Of a stretch of DNA of 64,000 bases, positions 57,612 to 64,000 are shown piece after piece. The stretch's first letter is position 1. Each line of letters opens with the position of its first letter. The notes beneath the pieces were generated by a model. That model was not told the origin of the DNA, searched no databases, and saw nothing but the letters and a program-made list of their open reading frames with translations. Where the stretch lies: contig CAXYDR010000001.1 in NCBI GenBank assembly GCA_964276095.1, forward strand, positions 744,001 to 808,000, read 5' to 3'. This DNA comes from GCA-2733415 sp964276095. GTDB taxonomy: Bacteria; Bacteroidota; Bacteroidia; Flavobacteriales; Flavobacteriaceae. The translations under genes and the position numbers were made by a program.

Positions 57612-57803
57612 ATGGCACTATCAAAAACTATAGCAGAGAAACTATTATCTCATAATTTGAGGTTGGATTTAAGTATTGGAAATGAAAATGTAGAATCAAC
57701 AAATACAAAATTACCTAAAAATCAAGAAAAAACAAAACGCTTCAAACAAGCTCTTGGAATTATTTCATTTAATAAAGATTCAATAGGTGAAAAATTTAAT
57801 TAG
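57612..57803 (+). CDS. Small unknown protein downstream of the Crp/Fnr gene
   Basis: 63 residues from ATG 57612 (ALSKTIAEKLLSH); an ATG at 57591 overlapping the regulator stop would add seven. The product is basic (KLPKNQEKTKRFKQ) and soluble, with no recognised family. Position 13 bases after the regulator and a very strong terminator right after it support a real small gene in the same transcript. Confidence 0.5.
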   Translation: MALSKTIAEKLLSHNLRLDLSIGNENVESTNTKLPKNQEKTKRFKQALGIISFNKDSIGEKFN

Positions 57804-57806
57804 ACC

Positions 57807-57857
57807 ATTTAAATCCCAAAAGCCCTCTTTAAAAAAGAGGGCTTTTGGGATTTAAAT
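57807..57857 (+). terminator. Very strong terminator, 24-bp perfect stem
   Basis: Arms 57807-57830 and 57834-57857 are perfectly complementary with a 3-base loop; the core is AGCCCTCTTT/AAAGAGGGCT. It starts 3 bases after the small gene stop and is symmetrical enough to work both ways. Confidence 0.9.
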
Positions 57858-57885
57858 TAATTAAAGGGTAATATATAAATATCAA

Positions 57886-58056
57886 TTATTTTCCAACTAC
57901 TATAAATTCAGATCTACGGTTTAATTGATGATCTGCCTTCGAACATTTTACTCCATTTGAGCATTTGTTTTCAAGTTGTGTTTCACCAAATCCTTTACCA
58001 GAAATTCTATCTGAAGAGATACCTGCTTTTTCTAAAATATACTTTAGGAGATTCAT
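57886..58056 (-). pseudogene. C-terminal remnant of an OmpA-family protein
   Basis: The frame ending at TAA 57886 reads KAGISSDRISGKGFGETQL, then CSNGVKCSKADHQLNRRSEF and IVVGK. This is the end of an OmpA/MotB peptidoglycan-binding domain as found in flavobacterial OmpA proteins. Only 57 codons remain; upstream of ATG 58056 the frame closes at once, and the N-terminal barrel and most of the domain are missing. Confidence 0.8.
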
Positions 58057-58122
58057 GAGCTCCTAAAAATAATAGAACATTATGAATAAAATTCTATGAG
58101 TTCATGTTTAACATTGAGTTTC

Positions 58123-58305
58123 TTATGCATCATCTAATTCTATAACTTTAACGGATTGTATCGAATTTCCTGGAATACATCCAGACCAAACCATTTCATA
58201 TATAGAAACCTCCCTCCTTTTCTCAGTTCTTATAAAGAGTTGGTAATTGTAATACTCTGTTTTTATAAGTAACCCTTCATGAAACTCGAAAATGAAACAA
58301 TAAAT
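58123..58305 (-). pseudogene. Short ORF remnant, unknown family
   Basis: An open frame without an ATG reads FIFEFHEGLLIKTEYYNYQ, then a run to MVWSGCIPGNSIQSVKVIEL and DDA before the stop at 58123. The amino acid usage is protein-like, and it directly follows the OmpA remnant on the same strand, so it may be the tail of another lost gene. No family recognised. The remaining bases between 58057 and 58330 show nothing else. Confidence 0.35.
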
Positions 58306-58335
58306 TAATATTTACTATGTTAAATATTCTTTAAT

Positions 58336-58380
58336 TTTTAATAGTTGCATGTGCAACTATTAAAATAATCTGTACTTTTG
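58336..58380 (+). promoter_or_regulatory. MarR operator palindrome and -7 box
   Basis: TTTTAATAGTTGCA (58336-58349) and TGCAACTATTAAAA (58352-58365) are perfect 14-base arms with a 2-base centre. TACTTTTG (58373-58380) fits TAnnTTTG, only 4 bases before the MarR ATG at 58385. The palindrome would lie over the -33 region, as expected for autorepression. Confidence 0.8.
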
Positions 58381-58384
58381 TACT

Positions 58385-58849
58385 ATGTCTAAAGAAGAAA
58401 TAAACATTGATTTTGAAAATGCCATAGGTCCTTGGCTTGGGAAGACTGTGAAATTGGTAGATTATTTTTTACAAGAGTCTTTAAATGAACTTAATTTAGG
58501 ACTAACAAAAGAACAAATGATTGTTTTAAAACGATTGCATGATCAAGATGGAATGAATCAAAACGAGCTAGCTTTTATAACCTTAAGAAATAAGTCATCA
58601 TTAACTAGATTACTTACAAATATGGAGGGGAATGGCTATATATTACGTGAGAAGAGCGATATCGATAAACGTATAAAACACGTGTATTTAACAAAATATG
58701 GAAAAGAAACATTTATAAAAATCAAGCCTGTTTTAAAAAAGGTAATGTCTACTCTTGAACAAGACGTTACAGAACAGGAGAAAGCACAAATAATTAGTAT
58801 TTTAAAAAAAATTCAACATAATTTCAATTCTAAAATAGAATCTATATAA
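58385..58849 (+). CDS. MarR-family repressor of the RND pump operon
   Basis: A 154-residue regulator with the winged HTH at about 50-110: LTKEQMIVLKRLHDQDGMNQ, NELAFITLRNKSSLTRLLTN, and the wing REKSDIDKRIKHVYLT. The N- and C-terminal helices for dimerisation are present. The first gene of the pump operon, 10 bases before the adaptor; a large palindrome precedes it. MarR proteins usually release DNA when bound by phenolic or other toxic ligands. Confidence 0.92.
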   Translation: MSKEEINIDFENAIGPWLGKTVKLVDYFLQESLNELNLGLTKEQMIVLKRLHDQDGMNQNELAFITLRNKSSLTRLLTNMEGNGYILREKSDIDKRIKHVYLTKYGKETFIKIKPVLKKVMSTLEQDVTEQEKAQIISILKKIQHNFNSKIESI

Positions 58850-58859
58850 CTGGTTAAAA

Positions 58860-59975
58860 ATGAGAAAAGCATTATCTATTGTATTAGGTGTTATATTATT
58901 AGTTGGAGCAGTATTACTTGCTCAATATTTAATAAATAACAAGAAAAAACCAAAACCAAAATTTGATAAAATTGTAAAAACAGTTTTTGTAAATGAGGTA
59001 GAAAATAAAGAAATTCCTATTGTAATAACCACAAGCGGTAACTTAACTGCGAAACATAAAATTGATTTGTTTGCTGAAGTTCAAGGGATTTTAAAACAAT
59101 CAAATAAAGCCTTTAAAACAGGTACATCTTATAATAAAGGAGAATATATTATAAGAATTAATAGTGAAGAGTTTTATGCCAACTTACAGTCACAAAAAAG
59201 TAATTTTTATAACAGTATTACGGCTATTATGCCAGATATTCGTTTAGATTATCCTGATGAATTTCAAAAGTGGCAAAACTATCTTACCAGCTATGATATA
59301 AACAAAACTACTTCAAAATTACCAGTAATGAATACCGACAAAGGGAACTATTTTATTTCTGGGAGAGGTATAAATACGGCCTATTATAATGTTAAGAATC
59401 TTGAGGTAAAATTGGGTAAATACAAATTAAAAGCACCCTATAATGGAATCTTAACAGAAGCTCTTGTAACTCCAGGTTCTTTAGTTCGTGTAGGACAAAA
59501 ATTAGGAGAGTTTATTGATCCTAGTGTTTATGAAATGGAAGTATCTGTAAATGCTGAGTTTGCAAGCTTATTGAATAAAGGAAACACAGTTAAGCTTAAT
59601 AACCTTGAAAAAACAAAATCTTATATAGGTGAGGTAATTAGAATAAACGGTAAAGTTGATGCCACTTCACAAACCATTAAAGCTTTTATAGAAGTGTCCC
59701 ATAAGGATTTAAGAGAGGGTACTTATCTAGAAGCTAATTTAGCAGCAAGAAACGAAAATAATGCAATTTCAATTTCTAGAAAATTATTAGTTAATGACAA
59801 TCAGTTATTTGTAGTAAGAGATTCCATTTTAGATTTGATTGATGTAAACCCTGTCTATTTTTCAGCTGATAAAGCAGTTGTTAAAGGTGTTAAAAATGGA
59901 ACACTTATACTTTCTAAGCCAACTCCAGGTGCATACCAAGGGATGTTAGTGAAAATATTTGAAGACAAGAAATAG
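58860..59975 (+). CDS. RND efflux periplasmic adaptor (HlyD family)
   Basis: A 371-residue membrane-fusion protein anchored by an N-terminal TM (about 5-22). Lipoyl halves are at about 65-95 (HKIDLFAEVQGILKQSNKAF) and 188-225 (YKLKAPYNGILTEALVTPGS), with a hairpin between them that is interrupted by a proline- and aspartate-containing stretch (ITAIMPDIRLDYPDEFQKW) instead of a clean coiled coil. A beta-barrel and membrane-proximal domain follow. It lies 3 bases before the permease gene. Confidence 0.88.
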   Translation: MRKALSIVLGVILLVGAVLLAQYLINNKKKPKPKFDKIVKTVFVNEVENKEIPIVITTSGNLTAKHKIDLFAEVQGILKQSNKAFKTGTSYNKGEYIIRINSEEFYANLQSQKSNFYNSITAIMPDIRLDYPDEFQKWQNYLTSYDINKTTSKLPVMNTDKGNYFISGRGINTAYYNVKNLEVKLGKYKLKAPYNGILTEALVTPGSLVRVGQKLGEFIDPSVYEMEVSVNAEFASLLNKGNTVKLNNLEKTKSYIGEVIRINGKVDATSQTIKAFIEVSHKDLREGTYLEANLAARNENNAISISRKLLVNDNQLFVVRDSILDLIDVNPVYFSADKAVVKGVKNGTLILSKPTPGAYQGMLVKIFEDKK

Positions 59976-59978
59976 ACT

Positions 59979-62900
59979 ATGAAAAAAATTATAAGTTATT
60001 TTATAAAATTTCCAGTAGCTGTAAATGTATTAATTTTTGCATTTATAATATTTGGTACAATTGGTGTAAAATCAATAAAATCGTCTTTCTTTCCTTTAAC
60101 AGAATCTAAATTAATTAGAATTAACCTAATATATCCAGGAGCTTCACCAGCAGAAATGGAAGAAGGTGTTGTATTAAAAATAGAAGACAATTTAAAAGGT
60201 ATTGTTGGTGTTGATCGCGTTACATCGGTATCACAGGAAAATTCAGCAACTATTAGTGTTGAAACAATAAAAGGTAAAAATATAGATGTTGTTTTAGCCG
60301 ATGTTAAAAATGCTGTAGATCGTGTTCCCTCCTTCCCTAGCGGAATGGAGCCTCCTGTAATTGCAAAAGTTGAAACAACCAGACAAACTATTAGTTTTAC
60401 ACTTAGTGGTGATAATATTCCTTTAACAACTTTAAAGCAATATGCTCGAGAAGTTGAAAATGAGCTTCGTGGTATAACCGGGATTTCACAGGTTTCTATT
60501 TCTGGTTTTCCAGATCAAGAAATTGCTATTTCAGTTCGTGAAAACGATTTAAGAGCTTTTAATTTATCCTTTCAGGATGTTGCTAATGCAGTAAGTAAAA
60601 ACAATATTTTAATTACTGGTGGTAATATTAAAACGAGTGAAGAGGATTACCTAATTAGAGCTAAAAACAGAGCTTACTATGGAGATGAACTCCATAATAT
60701 TATTGTTAGAGCAGAACCAAACGGTAACATAATTAGATTAAAAGATGTTGCAGATGTAGAGGATACATGGTCTGAAACTCCTGATAGGGTTTACTTTAAT
60801 GGTGGAAAGGCTATTAATATAAGTGTTCGCAATACGAACAGTGAAGATTTAATAGCAACTGCAGAAGATGTTAAAACTTATATTGATAAATTCAATCAGC
60901 AATATGATAATGTACAACTAAATATATCTAGTGATTCTTCTATTACTCTAACACAAAGAACAGATTTATTAGTTGAAAATGCTATTGTTGGTGTACTATT
61001 AGTGCTATTATTTTTGGCGATTTTTTTAAATGCAAGAGTGGCATTTTGGGTAGCAATGGGTATTCCTATTTCATTCTTTGGAATGTTTATTTTTGCTGCA
61101 CAAATGGGCGTAACCATTAATGTTTTATCGCTTTTTGGAATGATAATCGTTATTGGTATTTTAGTAGATGATGGTATTGTAATTGGTGAAAATATTTATC
61201 ATCATTATGAAAAAGGAAAGTCACCTATTAGAGCTGCTATAGATGGAACTATTGAAGTGCTCCCTCCTGTTGTTTCTGCTTTATTAACTACTATGATTGC
61301 CTTTGCAACTTTCTTCTTTTTAGATGGGAGAATTGGTGAATTTTTTGGAGAAGTCTCTATGGTTGTTACCTTGACATTATTAGTGTCAATGATTGAAGCT
61401 TTAGTAATATTACCAGCACACATTGCACATTCAAAAGCATTACAACGAAACGGTAAAAAACTAAATAAATTTGATACGTTCTTTAAAAAATTAAATGAAG
61501 GAGCAGATAAATTATTAGTAAAATTTAGAGATATTTTTTATGTTCCTTATTTAAGATTCTTTCTAAAGCACAAGTTTTTTGGTTTTGCAATTCCTATAGC
61601 ATTATTAATCTTTAGTATTGGTGCAATAGGTGGTGGTATTGTTGGCACGTCATTCTTTCCAAGAATAGCGAGTGACAGGGTTTCAATTAACCTTAAAATG
61701 CCACAAGGGACTAATGAAATTCTTACAGATTCAATCATTTCTAGTATTGAAGAAAAAGTTTGGGTAGTAAATAACCAATACGATAAAAAATTATATAACA
61801 ATGAACCTGTAGTACGAAATATAATTAAACGTATTGGTCCAGGAACTTCAAATGCAACATTAACGGTTAATTTGTTACCAGGAGAATTAAGAGGAGAGTT
61901 AACTTCTCAAGAAATAACAAATAAAATTCGTGATTTAACGGGTAAAATCTATGGTATTGAAAGTTTGGTATTTGGTTCCGGTAGTAACTTCGGAGGTAGC
62001 CCTGTTGCTGTATCATTATTAGGAAATAATGTAGAAGAATTAAAAGCTGCCAAACAAGAACTTAAAGCAGAGTTAACAGCTAATTCGATTTTAAAAGATA
62101 TTTCAGATAATGATCCTGCTGGAATTAAAGAAGTTCAAATTCAACTAAAAGATAAAGCTTATATTTTAGGTTTAAATCTTCAATCAGTTATGAGTCAAGT
62201 GCGTTCTGGATTCTTTGGTTTTCAAGCACAACGTTTTCAGCGTGGGCAAGATGAAATTAGAGTTTGGGTACGCTATAATAAAGAAGATAGATCATCAATA
62301 AAAAATCTTGATGATATGTGGATCAACACCTCAACTGGTAGCAAAGTTCCTTTTTCTGAAATTGCCACTTATAAAATTGAACGTGGTGATGTAGCTATTA
62401 ATCATTTAGAAGGTAAAAGAGAAATCCAGGTTACTGCTGATTTAAAATCAATTGACGATAGTGCTACAGATGTTTTAGATGATATTAAAACTAGAATTAT
62501 ACCAGAAATTTCATCTAAATACCCAACGGTTTCGGCATTATATGAAGGGCAAAACAGAGAGGCATCAAAAACAATTGATTCTGTAAAGCTTGTTGGTCCT
62601 ATTATTCTAATTCTTATTTATATAGTAATTGCATTTACATTTAGAACATATAGCCAACCTCTTTTATTAATGATCATGATTCCTTTTAGTCTAATTGGTG
62701 TGGCTTTTGGACATTATGTTCACGGATTTCCTATTAATATTTTATCTTGGTTAGGTATCATTGCTTTAATTGGTATTATGGTAAACGATGGGCTCGTTTT
62801 AATAGGGAAATTTAACACCTATCTCAAGGAGGGCATGAAATATAACGAAGCACTTGTACAAGCAGGTAAATCACGTTTTAGAGCTATCTTTTTAACTTCC

Positions 62901-63161
62901 TTAACAACTATTGCTGGTCTAGCTCCATTATTATTAGAAAGCAGCAGACAAGCACAATTTTTAAAACCAATGGCAGTTTCAATTTCTTACGGAATTGGTA
63001 TAGCAACAGTGTTAACACTCGTTATGTTGCCTTTATTACTTTCAGTTTCTAATTCTATTAAAGTATTTGTTAAATGGATGATTACAGGTGATAAGGTTAC
63101 TAATGAAGAAGTAGAAAGAGCTATTATAGAATCAAAATATGAAGATGATGATTTACATTAA
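59979..63161 (+). CDS. RND efflux permease (AcrB/MdtB-like)
   Basis: A 1060-residue proton-driven exporter of the inner membrane. TM1 is at about 11-30; two large periplasmic loops; TM4 near 385-415 carries the proton-relay acidic pair in IGILVDDGIVIGENIYHHY. The second-half counterpart is LIGIMVNDGLVLIGKFN. The DD form and the overall sequence class it with multidrug or lipophilic-compound RND pumps and not with the metal class of the window's other RND gene. Length is normal. The TolC gene starts within its last codons. Confidence 0.92.
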   Translation: MKKIISYFIKFPVAVNVLIFAFIIFGTIGVKSIKSSFFPLTESKLIRINLIYPGASPAEMEEGVVLKIEDNLKGIVGVDRVTSVSQENSATISVETIKGKNIDVVLADVKNAVDRVPSFPSGMEPPVIAKVETTRQTISFTLSGDNIPLTTLKQYAREVENELRGITGISQVSISGFPDQEIAISVRENDLRAFNLSFQDVANAVSKNNILITGGNIKTSEEDYLIRAKNRAYYGDELHNIIVRAEPNGNIIRLKDVADVEDTWSETPDRVYFNGGKAINISVRNTNSEDLIATAEDVKTYIDKFNQQYDNVQLNISSDSSITLTQRTDLLVENAIVGVLLVLLFLAIFLNARVAFWVAMGIPISFFGMFIFAAQMGVTINVLSLFGMIIVIGILVDDGIVIGENIYHHYEKGKSPIRAAIDGTIEVLPPVVSALLTTMIAFATFFFLDGRIGEFFGEVSMVVTLTLLVSMIEALVILPAHIAHSKALQRNGKKLNKFDTFFKKLNEGADKLLVKFRDIFYVPYLRFFLKHKFFGFAIPIALLIFSIGAIGGGIVGTSFFPRIASDRVSINLKMPQGTNEILTDSIISSIEEKVWVVNNQYDKKLYNNEPVVRNIIKRIGPGTSNATLTVNLLPGELRGELTSQEITNKIRDLTGKIYGIESLVFGSGSNFGGSPVAVSLLGNNVEELKAAKQELKAELTANSILKDISDNDPAGIKEVQIQLKDKAYILGLNLQSVMSQVRSGFFGFQAQRFQRGQDEIRVWVRYNKEDRSSIKNLDDMWINTSTGSKVPFSEIATYKIERGDVAINHLEGKREIQVTADLKSIDDSATDVLDDIKTRIIPEISSKYPTVSALYEGQNREASKTIDSVKLVGPIILILIYIVIAFTFRTYSQPLLLMIMIPFSLIGVAFGHYVHGFPINILSWLGIIALIGIMVNDGLVLIGKFNTYLKEGMKYNEALVQAGKSRFRAIFLTSLTTIAGLAPLLLESSRQAQFLKPMAVSISYGIGIATVLTLVMLPLLLSVSNSIKVFVKWMITGDKVTNEEVERAIIESKYEDDDLH

Positions 63162-64000
63162 AAATATATTAATCCTTTTACTTGTAATGCTATCATTACT
63201 AGTAAATGCACAAGAAATTTTAACCAAAAAAGAGGCGTTGCAAATTGCTTTAGAAAATAATTATGGTGTTAAAGTGGCTACTAATAATTTAGAAGTTGCT
63301 AAAAATAATTCTAGTATTTATAATTCTAAATATTTACCAACAATAACAACAAACGCTGGTGCAAATTATAGCAATAATAATTTGGAAATTGAGAGTCAAA
63401 GTGGTGACATTTCAAAAGTAAATAGTGCCGAAACAAGATCCTATAATGCCTCAGTAAATGTAAACTACACTATTTTTGATGGTTTAGGTAGAAAGTATAA
63501 TTACAAACAATTAAAAGAAACCTATAATTTATCGGAATTGCAAGCTAGGGAAACTATTGAAAATATGTATTTACAACTCTTTAATAGTTATTTTCAAATA
63601 GCCCGACTATTTGAAAGCACAAAAAACTTACAAGAAACTTTAGATATATCAAAGCAACGTTTAAAGAGAGCTGAATATCAATATGAATATGGGCAAACAA
63701 CCAAGTTAGAGCTGTTAAATGCTCAAGTAGATGTGAATAATGACAGTATTAATTTGATTAATTCCAACCAACAATTTTCAAATTCAAAACGTAATCTTAA
63801 CATTGTGATGGGGATTCAAAAAAACAGTAGTTATAATGTTGAAACAGAAGTTGATTTTATTACATTATTCTCTTTTGATGAACTTCTTGCTAAAGCTAAA
63901 GAAAACAATGTTCTTCTTAAACAAAACCAGACTAATATAGCAATTAGTGAGTTTAATATAAAAGCGAACAAAGCTGGTTTTTTACCTAAAGTAGGTTTAA
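63145..64000 (+). CDS. TolC-family outer-membrane protein, partial (runs off window)
   Basis: From ATG 63145 or 63148 the frame overlaps the permease end by about 15 bases and stays open to the window end (about 285 residues). A signal peptide is visible (IYIKNILILLLVMLSLLVNA, then QE). The OEP repeat begins ILTKKEALQIALENNYGVKV and includes YTIFDGLGRKYNYKQLKETY and EYGQTTKLELLNAQVDVNND, all typical of TolC. It completes the MarR-controlled tripartite pump. Confidence 0.88.
   Translation, partial: MMIYIKNILILLLVMLSLLVNAQEILTKKEALQIALENNYGVKVATNNLEVAKNNSSIYNSKYLPTITTNAGANYSNNNLEIESQSGDISKVNSAETRSYNASVNVNYTIFDGLGRKYNYKQLKETYNLSELQARETIENMYLQLFNSYFQIARLFESTKNLQETLDISKQRLKRAEYQYEYGQTTKLELLNAQVDVNNDSINLINSNQQFSNSKRNLNIVMGIQKNSSYNVETEVDFITLFSFDELLAKAKENNVLLKQNQTNIAISEFNIKANKAGFLPKVGL

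Overview
The window looks like a chromosomal stretch from a low-GC member of the Flavobacteriaceae (Bacteroidota). Supporting signs are type IX secretion (T9SS) C-terminal sorting domains on three secreted proteins, a one-polypeptide E1alpha-E1beta oxoacid dehydrogenase, a CzcA fused to its own TolC-like domain, LytS/LytTR signalling, promoter boxes of the Bacteroidota form TAnnTTTG, and start codons with A-rich leaders rather than Shine-Dalgarno sequences. I saw no rRNA, tRNA, CRISPR array, phage module or intact transposase. Species-level placement is not possible from what I can see.

Layout. 0-3.7 kb: housekeeping genes (nucleoside phosphorylase end, SUI1-like factor, 2OG-Fe(II) oxygenase-like enzyme, fused E1). 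3.7-11.9 kb: a divalent-metal efflux locus (His-rich secreted protein, CzcA-TolC fusion, CzcB-like lipoprotein, P1B-4 ATPase). 12-18.2 kb: PrsW-type protease, TruC-type pseudouridine synthase, PhoX-like secreted protein, Bcr/CflA exporter, YitT protein. 18.2-28.1 kb: a leftward-transcribed copper cluster (AraC-type regulator, multicopper oxidase fused to a CopB-like barrel, broken small membrane gene, Met-tailed APC permease, NDH-2, decayed copA), bounded by two direct copies of a roughly 700-bp repeat. 28.6-39.9 kb: secreted subtilase, YadA-head fibre-like protein, TPR/LuxR regulator, T9SS amidohydrolase, and a LytS/LytTR pair. 40.3-50.1 kb: membrane hydrolase, EamA transporter, then a TetR-controlled ABC efflux operon of the YbhGFSR type with a TolC gene and an unknown lipoprotein. 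50.3-57.8 kb: SulP transporter, DabB and DabA (dissolved inorganic carbon uptake), a small secreted protein and a Crp/Fnr regulator. 57.9-64 kb: gene remnants and a MarR-controlled RND tripartite pump whose TolC gene runs off the end.

Themes. Four export systems and two further resistance-type transporters fall within 64 kb, each efflux operon with a local regulator except the divalent-metal locus. A family of noncoding repeats (five recognisable copies between 18 and 43 kb) sits at the borders of gene blocks. Several genes are broken: copA carries three separate lesions plus an apparent loss of its metal-binding domain; a small membrane gene is frameshifted; remnants of EamA and OmpA genes remain. 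This is what one would expect of an accessory region assembled and eroded through repeat-mediated exchange, but that history is inference.
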